Below are positions 1-6,790 of a stretch of DNA of 54,635 nucleotides, one piece after another. Origin of the DNA: an uncultured Acetatifactor sp. GTDB lineage: Bacteria > Bacillota > Clostridia > Lachnospirales > Lachnospiraceae. Below the pieces are notes generated by a model. The model was not told the DNA's origin and searched no databases. It worked only from the letters and a program-made list of their open reading frames with translations. Made by a program: the position numbers and the translations under genes. How positions within the stretch are numbered: position 1 is the first letter of the stretch; every line of letters begins with the position of its first letter. The DNA lies in assembly GCA_910577665.1 (NCBI GenBank), contig CAJTOJ010000026.1, forward strand, positions 1-54,635, in the 5' to 3' direction.

Positions 1-311
1 TCATCCATGCGCTGGCGCAGCGTCTCTTCGGAAGGGATGCCCCTGGTAATGCCAAGGGCATATTTATAGAATTCCTGATCATCATCAAACTCATGCACGG
101 ATTCATAGGCTGGCTTCCCCATGGTCAGCAGTCCGATATAGGTGAGCATAATGTCGCCGTTTTTTATCTGGTGCTGGGAGCGGTTCCTTGTGACATCCAT
201 ACGGTTGCAGCGCTTTACAAAATCGCTTTTGCCCAAGATGGCCCCCACAACTGCCAGCCCTGAAGCCGGAATAATGCGCTCATTGGTGAATTCAATTTTG
301 ATATTTTTCAT
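1..311 (-). CDS. IS1380-family transposase, N-terminal part (partial)
   Basis: A DDE transposase that moves the insertion sequence. The minus-strand start at 311 (MKNIKIEF) follows an AGGGGG ribosome site. About 103 residues are visible before the window ends. The opening is typical of IS1380 transposases: an N-terminal segment with IIPASGLAVVG, then GDIMLTYIGLLTMGKPAYE and SEETLRQRMD. Family members are usually 430-490 residues, so most of the gene, including the catalytic core, lies outside. Nothing in the visible part suggests a broken gene. Assignment rests on recognising the N-terminal family pattern. Confidence 0.75.
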   Translation of the reverse strand, partial: MKNIKIEFTNERIIPASGLAVVGAILGKSDFVKRCNRMDVTRNRSQHQIKNGDIMLTYIGLLTMGKPAYESVHEFDDDQEFYKYALGITRGIPSEETLRQRMD

Positions 312-502
312 TGGTGCCTGCCCCCTCTGTATGCTGGTTTTTGCTGTTTCTATTATACCAGAAAGTGCTACAGAAGTGGGAAAACAGAGGGATTTTTACT
401 ACACCAAACAGGTGAATTCTGAAGGTGATTGTTTGGCTCTTCAAATCCACATAATCACAGACTTTGCAGGTATTTAATAAATCTGAGTTTCACGGATTAA
501 GG
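1..502 (-). mobile_element. IS1380-family insertion sequence, partial (cut by window edge)
   Basis: The left end of the window lies inside an IS1380-like element. It holds the N-terminal part of the transposase, its upstream region and the terminal inverted repeat. The outer tip reads CCTTAATCCGTGAAAC on the minus strand, ending at 502. It matches the tip of the copy at the right edge of the window (CCTGAATCCGTGAAGT, starting at 54074) in 14 of 16 positions, which is how the boundary was placed. The element continues beyond position 1. Confidence 0.8.
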
Positions 503-505
503 TAT

Positions 506-739
506 ATGTTCTATGTGCTGGCCGGGGAGGTAAGGAAACGGATCCAGGAGGCCCAGCCCCAGACAGCGCGGCAACTGGGATGCCTAAGGGTCTGGGCAGT
601 GGTGCTGCTGACAGCCGGATTTCTGATGACACCTTATAACATTACATGGCTAGAAATCCTGCTGGTGTTGATGACGCTAGGCCTGCTGGCAGTAACCCTG
701 GTGGTGTTGTGGCAGATACAGCCGGTACCGGAGGAATAA
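506..739 (+). CDS. Small two-TM membrane protein, probably truncated at its 5' end by the IS
   Basis: About 77 residues: a charged N-terminal stretch (EVRKRIQEAQPQTARQ), then two hydrophobic segments (VWAVVLLTAGFLM and WLEILLVLMTLGLLAVTLVV). No family recognised. The reading frame is open back into the IS, and the first ATG after the IS tip is at 506, only 3 bases beyond the IS end. The nearest purine run, AAGG at 499-502, is part of the IS inverted repeat, so any translation start here may be supplied by the insertion. The original gene may have been longer. It ends just before a strong bidirectional terminator shared with typA. Confidence 0.45.
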   Translation: MFYVLAGEVRKRIQEAQPQTARQLGCLRVWAVVLLTAGFLMTPYNITWLEILLVLMTLGLLAVTLVVLWQIQPVPEE

Positions 740-762
740 GGATTACAGCAGATCCATTGATA

Positions 763-816
763 AAAAGTGCCACACTGGTCCGCGGATTTTCCGCAGCTGC
801 CAGGTGTGGCACTTTT
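763..816. terminator. Bidirectional intrinsic terminator
   Basis: An inverted repeat, AAAAGTGCCACAC-TGG against CCAG-GTGTGGCACTTTT, with an inner GCGGATTTTCCGC hairpin. T runs flank both sides, so it can end transcripts from the small plus-strand gene and from typA on the minus strand. Confidence 0.85.
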
Positions 817-847
817 GTGGTTCACAGGGACCGTGCTTGGGATAGCC

Positions 848-2680
848 CTATTTTTTCATGGCAGAGCGCTTCCTCAAGGTGGGATCCAGGATCTTCTTAC
901 GGATCCGGAGGCTCTGTGGTGTCACTTCCAGTAGTTCATCCGTGTCGATGAAGTCCAGGGCCTGCTCCAGGGACAGGATCCTGGGCGGGGTCAGGCGCAG
1001 GGCCTCATCCGCACTGGAAGAGCGGGTGTTGGTGAGCTGCTTTTTCTTGCATACATTTACCTCAATGTCCTCACTGCGTCCTGTCTGGCCGATTACCATG
1101 CCGGCATATACCTTCTCCCCTGGTCCCAGGAACAAGGTACCTCTCTCCTGGGCATTGAACAGACCATAGGTGATGGTCTCTCCGGCCTCGAAGGCGATGA
1201 GGGAACCCTGTTTCCGATACTGGATGTCGCCCTTGTAGGGGGCATAGCCATCGAAAATGGTATTCATGATGCCGTTTCCCTTGGTATCCGTGAGGAATTC
1301 CCCCCGGTAGCCGATGAGTCCCCTGGCAGGGATGGAGAATTCCAGTCGGGTGTAGGTGCCTCCGGAAAGGGTTCCCATATTGCGAAGCTCCCCTTTCCGT
1401 TGTCCCAGCTTTTCGATGACAGCCCCGGCAAATTCATTTGGCACATCAATGTAACACAGTTCCATTGGCTCTGTACGTTTCCCGTTCTCATCTGTGCGAT
1501 AGAGGACTTCAGCCTTGCTTACCGCGAACTCATAGCCTTCCCTGCGCATATTCTCAATGAGCACAGACAGATGCAGTTCCCCTCTTCCCGATACCTTGAA
1601 GCATTCGGTGGTATCGGTTTCCTCCACCCTGAGGGACACATCCGTGTTCAGTTCCCGAAAGAGCCGGTCCCGGATATGTCGGCTGGTCACGTATTTTCCC
1701 TCTTGACCTGCCAGGGGGGAATCGTTTACTATAAATTGCATGGCAATGGTTGGTTCGCTGATCTTCTGGAAGGGGATGGGGGAGATATACTCCGGGGAGC
1801 ACAGGGTATCCCCGATATGGATGTCGCTGATCCCGGAGATGGCCACAATGGAACCGATCCCGGCTTCCTTCACTTCCACCCGCTCTAAACCATTGAACTC
1901 ATAGAGTTTGCTGACTTTTACCTTCAAGTGCTTGTCCGGTTCATGATGGTTGCAGATCACCACTTCCTGGTTCACACGGATAATGCCATTGTCCACTTTG
2001 CCCACGCCTACGCGGCCGATATATTCATTGTAATCAATGGTGCTGATGAGCACCTGGGTGCCTGCTTCAGGATCTCCTTCTGGCGCAGGAATATAATTTA
2101 CGATAGTCTCGAAGAGAGGCTCCATGCTGCTTCCTGGCTGTTCTGTGTGAAGGGAGGCCACGCCTGCCTTGGCAGAAGCATATACGAAGGGACAGTCCAG
2201 CTGGGCATCATCGGCATCCAGTTCCAGGAACAGTTCCAGTACTTCCTCCACCACCTCGTCCGGGCGTGCCTCCGGGCGGTCAATTTTGTTGATGCAGACG
2301 ATGACGGGAAGTTTCAGTTCCAGGGCCTTGCGCAGCACGAATTTCGTCTGGGGCATGGCGCCTTCGAAGGCATCTACCACCAGGATGACACCGTTTACCA
2401 TCTTCAGCACACGTTCCACCTCACCACCAAAATCCGCGTGGCCAGGGGTGTCAATGATGTTGATCTTGATATCCTTGTACATAACGGCAGTATTTTTGGA
2501 CAGGATCGTGATACCTCGTTCCCGTTCGATATCATTGGAGTCCATGATGCGCTCCGCCACTGCCTGCCCTTCCCGGAATACGCCACTTTGCTTCAGCAGC
2601 CCGTCCACCAGGGTGGTCTTGCCGTGATCCACGTGGGCAATGATTGCAACGTTTCTTACATCTTCTCTTTTTTGTTTCAT
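848..2680 (-). CDS. typA: Ribosome-associated GTPase TypA/BipA
   Basis: A translational GTPase of the EF-G group that acts on the ribosome in the cytoplasm, linked in other bacteria to 50S assembly and to growth under stress or cold. The 610 residues match the family length. Visible G motifs are HVDHGKTT near residue 17, RERGITI, DTPGHADFGGE and NKID. The C-terminal half carries the TypA-specific region with ARGLIGYRGEFLTDT and GTLFLGPGEKVYAGMVIG. The start at 2680 (MKQKRED) was chosen because the family begins there; the frame is open to a TTG at 2728 but that adds an atypical leader. Transcribed alone, with the terminator at 763-816. Confidence 0.97.
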   Translation of the reverse strand: MKQKREDVRNVAIIAHVDHGKTTLVDGLLKQSGVFREGQAVAERIMDSNDIERERGITILSKNTAVMYKDIKINIIDTPGHADFGGEVERVLKMVNGVILVVDAFEGAMPQTKFVLRKALELKLPVIVCINKIDRPEARPDEVVEEVLELFLELDADDAQLDCPFVYASAKAGVASLHTEQPGSSMEPLFETIVNYIPAPEGDPEAGTQVLISTIDYNEYIGRVGVGKVDNGIIRVNQEVVICNHHEPDKHLKVKVSKLYEFNGLERVEVKEAGIGSIVAISGISDIHIGDTLCSPEYISPIPFQKISEPTIAMQFIVNDSPLAGQEGKYVTSRHIRDRLFRELNTDVSLRVEETDTTECFKVSGRGELHLSVLIENMRREGYEFAVSKAEVLYRTDENGKRTEPMELCYIDVPNEFAGAVIEKLGQRKGELRNMGTLSGGTYTRLEFSIPARGLIGYRGEFLTDTKGNGIMNTIFDGYAPYKGDIQYRKQGSLIAFEAGETITYGLFNAQERGTLFLGPGEKVYAGMVIGQTGRSEDIEVNVCKKKQLTNTRSSSADEALRLTPPRILSLEQALDFIDTDELLEVTPQSLRIRKKILDPTLRKRSAMKK

Positions 2681-3068
2681 AATAGTCTCTGTGCCTTTCT
2701 GGTGCATTAAAATAGGAACAGCCGCCAAAGCGGCTTGCCTTTAAAAATGTCGTTTGAAATGGAAAGAAGTCGGAATTTGTGCCAGCCTGTCTATGGATTC
2801 TTTTCCTGGATTTCAAACTGCTACAGTATAGCACTAATTTTGTGTGGATGCAAGTGTTTATCAAGGTCTTAGGAAAATATATTTGATTAAACGTTTTAGA
2901 ATATATGTAAATAAATGGAAAACACGCGAAAAATGTCGATATACGCGATGGAAAAATGTACTAAAGTACTGGTAAATATTGTATATATAGTAGTATCCAC
3001 CCGCAATCTAATTCCTTTATCAGGTGGTGTTACTGGAAAAAGTCTTAGAGTAAGAAGGGAGAACGAAA
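2681..3068. other. AT-rich divergent intergenic region between typA and the SSB-like gene
   Basis: No gene. It must contain promoters for both flanking genes but no near-consensus pair stands out. Visible items are the palindrome GTACTAAAGTAC at 2958-2969, an ATGTCGATATA string at 2933-2943 flanked by CGCG on both sides, and a TATATATAG run near 2981-2990. The plus-strand gene has a good ribosome site, AGGGAG, just before 3069. Confidence 0.6.
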
Positions 3069-3734
3069 ATGACGGATAAGGTAATTGAAAACAATCAGGT
3101 AACGGTGATGGGAGAGGTCGTGAGTGGTTTTTCCTACAGTCACCAGATTTTCGGAGAGGGATTTTACATGGTGGATGTCAGATGTAAACGGCTCAGCGAG
3201 AGCTATGACACGATTCCTGTGATGGTGTCAGAGCGATTGCTGGATGTAACTGCGGACTATGTGGGGCAGCTGATCTGTGTCAGTGGCCAGTTCCGTTCGT
3301 ACAACCGCCATGAGGAGCGCAGGAACCGTCTGGTGTTGTCTGTGTTTGCCCGGGAGGTGAGCTTCCTGGAAGAGGTGGAGGAGAGTTCCAAGACGAACCA
3401 GATCTTTCTGGACGGCTATATCTGCAAGGAACCGATCTACCGCAAGACACCTCTCGGCAGGGAGATTGCAGATCTGCTGCTGGCTGTGAACAGGCCCTAC
3501 GGGAAATCGGACTATATCCCCTGCATCTGCTGGGGCAGGAATGCCCGCTATGCCAGCACTTTCAAAGTGGGAGACCGCTGTGCTGTCTGGGGCAGGATCC
3601 AGAGCCGCGAGTACATGAAAAAGTTGGACGAAGAGAATGTGGAGAAGAGAGTGGCTTTTGAAGTGTCTGTGAGCAAACTGGAAATGATGGAAGGAGAAGT
3701 AGAAGAAGGGGAAATAGCAGAGGGAGAAGAATAA
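3069..3734 (+). CDS. Single-stranded DNA-binding protein, tandem OB-fold
   Basis: 221 residues predicted to bind ssDNA in the cytoplasm. Two OB-like halves are visible: residues ~8-100 (QVTVMGEVVSGFSYSH, then VGQLICVSGQFRSYN) and ~108-205, the latter with the usual SSB signature (LGREIADLLLAVNRPYG, then YIPCICWGRNA). A normal bacterial SSB has one OB fold and acts as a tetramer, so one chain with two may form a dimer. The tail is acidic (EGEVEEGEIAEGEE) but lacks the DDDIPF-type tip that recruits repair proteins. The start is set by AGGGAG 9 bases upstream. The gene is separate from any rpsF/rpsR operon, so it is likely an accessory SSB rather than the housekeeping one. Confidence 0.75.
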   Translation: MTDKVIENNQVTVMGEVVSGFSYSHQIFGEGFYMVDVRCKRLSESYDTIPVMVSERLLDVTADYVGQLICVSGQFRSYNRHEERRNRLVLSVFAREVSFLEEVEESSKTNQIFLDGYICKEPIYRKTPLGREIADLLLAVNRPYGKSDYIPCICWGRNARYASTFKVGDRCAVWGRIQSREYMKKLDEENVEKRVAFEVSVSKLEMMEGEVEEGEIAEGEE

Positions 3735-3824
3735 TTTGCCAAATCTGCGCAGATGTGCTATTTTATATAGAGGGATGTATAGGGACATATGGCAGACCCT
3801 GGATTAGGGGAAATGAGGTGCAGT

Positions 3825-4322
3825 ATGGCAAAAGGTTCAATCTATATCTATACAGGAGACGGAAGGGGTAAGTCGCCGGCAGCTATCGGAAGGGCCGTAC
3901 AGGCGGCAGCGGAAGGGAAGCAGGTGATGCTCATCCAGTTTCTGAAGGGAAAGGGACTTGGAGATTCGGATTTTGTCCGGAGGATGGAGCCAGAGATCAA
4001 GCTGTTTCATTTTGAAAAGTCTGATGAGAATTTTGCAGTACTCTCTGAGGAGAAGAAGCGGGAAGAGATCGGCAATATCAAAAATGGAATGAACTTTGCC
4101 AAAAAGGTGCTTACCACAGGGGAATGTGATCTCTTGATCCTGGATGAAGTGCTGGGCGTGCTGGAGAACGGTATTATCAGTACGGACGAGCTTAAGACGT
4201 TACTGGAATGCAGGGAAGACACAAGTATCATTCTGACAGGTGTGAAGCTGGTGGACGAGATCTGTGTACTGGCGGACGAAGTGTCCAGAATCGAGACGGT
4301 CAAATTCAAGGTGTGGGAATAA
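3825..4322 (+). CDS. Cob(I)yrinic acid a,c-diamide adenosyltransferase-like protein (CobA/CobO family)
   Basis: 165 residues. CobA/CobO enzymes transfer the adenosyl group of ATP to the corrinoid cobalt in the cytoplasm. The N-terminal P-loop reads YTGDGRGKSPAAIGRA: the family normally has GKGKTT, so the second Thr is replaced by Pro, as in several clostridial homologues. A Walker B-like strand is seen in CDLLILDEVLGVLENG, and ITGVKLVDEI resembles the family's TGR region. The start at 3825 (MAKGSIYIYTGDG) follows GAGGTG; an upstream in-frame ATG at 3789 would add 12 unrelated residues. No other cobalamin gene is nearby, so it may serve salvage or another nucleotide-dependent role. Confidence 0.75.
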   Translation: MAKGSIYIYTGDGRGKSPAAIGRAVQAAAEGKQVMLIQFLKGKGLGDSDFVRRMEPEIKLFHFEKSDENFAVLSEEKKREEIGNIKNGMNFAKKVLTTGECDLLILDEVLGVLENGIISTDELKTLLECREDTSIILTGVKLVDEICVLADEVSRIETVKFKVWE

Positions 4323-4351
4323 AATGCCGTTGTTTTCCCGGAAGAAATCCA

Positions 4352-4380
4352 TTGACACACTTCTGGGGAAATGCTATGAT
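4352..4380 (+). promoter_or_regulatory. Sigma-A promoter for the lysine riboswitch and dapA
   Basis: TTGACA at 4352-4357, a 17-base spacer and TATGAT at 4375-4380. This is near consensus and sits about 12 bases before the riboswitch. Confidence 0.85.
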
Positions 4381-4392
4381 TAAATTGTATAG

Positions 4393-4570
4393 GAGATAGA
4401 GGTTGCGTTTTTCAAGAGTACCTTTTTTGATGCGTCAGGCGCAGGAGAGAAAAAGGGAAAGGGGCGGACGCCGAAAGGAGGGGCTTTCTGGGAGCCAGTC
4501 CTTGGGCATGCGGTAAAGAACCGTATGACTGTCATCCGTGAGAACGGATGGAGCGCTATCGTGAAGGATT
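4393..4570 (+). ncRNA. Lysine riboswitch (L box)
   Basis: A cis-regulatory RNA that binds lysine. The conserved core blocks are present in order: AGATAGAGGTTGCG at 4395-4408, TCAAGAGTA, GGGAAAGGGGCGGACGCCGAAAG, CTGGGAGCCAGTC, TGGGCATGCGG, GACTGTCATC, and GGATGGAGCGCTATCGTGAAGG at the 3' end. The order and wording match the L-box aptamer known from B. subtilis lysC. It lies between a good promoter and an intrinsic terminator ahead of dapA, so high lysine should stop transcription of diaminopimelate and lysine synthesis. Confidence 0.93.
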
Positions 4571-4574
4571 CATC

Positions 4575-4610
4575 CGCCGGCGCTTTCTATCGCCGGCGTT
4601 TTGTCGTTTT
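4575..4610 (+). terminator. Riboswitch-controlled attenuator
   Basis: A perfect hairpin, CGCCGGCG - CTTTCTAT - CGCCGGCG at 4575-4598, followed by TTTTGTCGTTTT. It lies directly behind the lysine aptamer and before the dapA ribosome site, which is the expected place for the expression platform. Confidence 0.88.
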
Positions 4611-4676
4611 GCCTGTGTGGCATTGGACGGACGCCGGGCATAAAGTACATATAACTCACAAAATGGAGGAAGTAAG

Positions 4677-5561
4677 ATGGCTATTTTCAAGGGTGCAGGT
4701 GTGGCAATTGTCACGCCGATGCATACGGATGGAACGGTAAATTATGAGCAGTTTGCAAAGCTGGTGGATTTCCAGGTGGACAATGGAACAGATGCTATCA
4801 TTGTGTGTGGTACCACAGGGGAGGCTTCCACGCTGACCCACGAGGAGCATCTGGAAGTGATTCGGTTTTGCGTGGAACAGGTGGCAGGCCGGGTTCCTGT
4901 AATCGCAGGTACAGGCTCCAACTGTACACAGACGGCAGTGTACCTGTCCGCCGAAGCGGAGAAGTATGGTGTGGACGGACTTCTGCTGGTGAGTCCTTAT
5001 TACAACAAGGCTACCCAGAAGGGACTTTTTGCCCATTTCAAGACCATAGCTGATGCAGTGAAGGTGCCCATACTGCTCTACAATGTGCCGTCCAGGACAG
5101 GTTGTAATATTCTGCCAGAGACAGTGGTGCGTCTGTGCAGGGAGGTGGAAAACATTGTAGGGGTCAAGGAGGCCAGCGGCAATATCAGCCAGATTGCACA
5201 TCTGGCTGCCATTGGGGAGGGATGTGTGGACATTTACTCCGGTAATGATGACCAGATTGTGCCGCTGATGGCTCTGGGAGGGCTGGGAGTCATCTCTGTG
5301 CTGTCCAATGTGGCACCGGCGCAGACCCATGCCATCTGCCAGAAATTCCTGGAGGGTGATGTGGAAGGCAGCCGTAAGGAACAGCTCCGTGCACTGGAAC
5401 TGTGTGATGCCCTGTTTTGCGAGGTGAATCCCATTCCGGTGAAAGAGGCCTTGAACCTGATGGGGATGGAAGCAGGGCCTGCCAGGATGCCTCTTACAAA
5501 GATGGAGGAGGCAAACATAGGAAAACTGGAAGCTGCCATGAAAACATATGGAATTTTGTAA
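4677..5561 (+). CDS. dapA: 4-hydroxy-tetrahydrodipicolinate synthase
   Basis: Condenses pyruvate with aspartate semialdehyde, the first committed step of the diaminopimelate/lysine branch, in the cytoplasm. 294 residues is the normal length for this TIM-barrel family. Visible active-site elements are the CGTTGEA motif (Thr46-Thr47), Tyr135 in LLYNVPSRTG, and the Schiff-base lysine Lys164 in VGVKEASGN. GGAGG lies 7 bases before the ATG. It is controlled by the lysine riboswitch just upstream and followed by its own terminator, with dapB next. Confidence 0.98.
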   Translation: MAIFKGAGVAIVTPMHTDGTVNYEQFAKLVDFQVDNGTDAIIVCGTTGEASTLTHEEHLEVIRFCVEQVAGRVPVIAGTGSNCTQTAVYLSAEAEKYGVDGLLLVSPYYNKATQKGLFAHFKTIADAVKVPILLYNVPSRTGCNILPETVVRLCREVENIVGVKEASGNISQIAHLAAIGEGCVDIYSGNDDQIVPLMALGGLGVISVLSNVAPAQTHAICQKFLEGDVEGSRKEQLRALELCDALFCEVNPIPVKEALNLMGMEAGPARMPLTKMEEANIGKLEAAMKTYGIL

Positions 5562-5621
5562 GGAATCCTCAAAGATCTCTGACAAAGGTGTGTGCTGTCT
5601 GGATATAGGATGGATTTTCGT

Positions 5622-5672
5622 GTAAAGAATACATGAAGTATCTGGCGGTGATACCAAGTGAACAGTAACCGA
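5622..5672 (+). repeat. Interspersed repeat, copy A
   Basis: About 50 bases in the dapA-dapB gap that closely resemble 21842-21892 upstream of the metal-resistance genes. Shared blocks are AAAGAA..CATGAA, CTGGCGG and AAGTGAACAGTAAC. Function unknown; it may be a remnant of a small mobile repeat or a conserved leader. Confidence 0.5.
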
Positions 5673-5698
5673 AAGTGATCCGCAGACAGGAAATAAGG

Positions 5699-5730
5699 AA
5701 AATGCCGCCTTTCTTAGGGTGGCATTTTGT
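5699..5730 (+). terminator. Intrinsic terminator after dapA
   Basis: AAAATGCC-GCC, a TTTCTTA loop, and GGGT-GGCATTTT: a hairpin with A and T flanks. A TATACT box at 5733-5738 just beyond it could be the -10 element for dapB. Confidence 0.75.
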
Positions 5731-5812
5731 GTTATACTAGGACTGCGCGGCAATCACAAATGGTGTTTTGCATATATGGAGAAAGCAGGTGCCCGGTATA
5801 CGGGAGGAAGGG

Positions 5813-6583
5813 ATGACTATGATCAGGATTATCATGCATGGATGTAATGGGAAGATGGGACAGGTGATCAGTGCCTTGGCAGCTGTAGACACAGAGACAG
5901 AGATTGTAGCAGGGATAGATGCCTTTGATGATGGGCATAATCCCTATCCCGTATTCCGGGATATCAGAAAATGTGGTGTGGAGGCAGACTGTCTGATCGA
6001 CTTTTCCGTGGCCACAGCCATGGATAATCTGCTTGACTTTTGTGCAGACAAGGGACTGCCTTGCGTGTTGTGTACCACAGGACTGTCGGTGGAACAGCTT
6101 GAGAAGGTGAAGGTGACATCTGGAAAGGTGGCTGTCTTGAAGTCGGCCAATATGTCTCTGGGAATCAATTTGCTGCTGCATCTTGTGAAAAAGGCTGCAG
6201 GGGTATTGGCACCGGCAGGTTTTGATATGGAGATCGTGGAAAAGCACCATAACCTGAAAGTGGATGCACCCAGTGGTACAGCCCTTGCCCTGGCAGATTC
6301 CATCAATGAAGTGTTTGACGGCGGATATACATATGTCTATGACAGGAGTGTCAGAAGAGCGAGTCGGCCAGAGAAGGAGATCGGCATCAGTGCCATCCGT
6401 GGTGGTACCATTGTAGGGGAACACGATGTACTGTTTGCTGGTACGGATGAGGTGGTAACATTTTCCCACACTGCTTATTCCAAGGCAGTGTTCGGCAGGG
6501 GGGCCCTGCAGGCGGCGAAGTTCCTGGCAGGGAAGGAACCTGGAATGTATGATATGGGAGATGTAGTCCGGGAGATCCTGTAA
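5813..6583 (+). CDS. dapB: 4-hydroxy-tetrahydrodipicolinate reductase
   Basis: Reduces the DapA product with NAD(P)H in the same pathway, in the cytoplasm. About 256 residues, as usual for the family. The Rossmann nucleotide-binding loop is MHGCNGKMGQ near the N-terminus. The catalytic/substrate signature is EKHHNLKVDAPSGTA near the middle, with the family His and Lys. Start 5813 (MTMIRI) lies 5 bases after GGAGG; an ATG two codons later at 5819 is also possible. It lacks its own riboswitch, so it may escape the lysine control acting on dapA. Confidence 0.97.
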   Translation: MTMIRIIMHGCNGKMGQVISALAAVDTETEIVAGIDAFDDGHNPYPVFRDIRKCGVEADCLIDFSVATAMDNLLDFCADKGLPCVLCTTGLSVEQLEKVKVTSGKVAVLKSANMSLGINLLLHLVKKAAGVLAPAGFDMEIVEKHHNLKVDAPSGTALALADSINEVFDGGYTYVYDRSVRRASRPEKEIGISAIRGGTIVGEHDVLFAGTDEVVTFSHTAYSKAVFGRGALQAAKFLAGKEPGMYDMGDVVREIL

Positions 6584-6790
6584 GGTATTTCTGCCAAAAC
6601 ACGGACTATTTTTCTGGCAGAGGCTGTTATATGCAGGCTTCTGCAGGCCCTTTGAAACCATTGTACTGTGGGAAGCGACCAGGGAATCTGCTTCCTGGCC
6701 TGGGATGTTTTCTGGATACCGGTTACCAGGTATGCAGGGAACGCAGTTGGCACAGACAGGGTGTGGAGGTTGGAGATAAGGAGAGACACC

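Noticed and set aside
1400..1888. Long frames on the strand opposite typA (also 1928-2710)
   Set aside because: They are shadows of the conserved typA gene, with no ribosome sites and no family motifs.
4393..4570. T-box or SAM leader upstream of dapA
   Set aside because: The conserved blocks match the lysine aptamer in order; no T-box sequence or S-box core is present.
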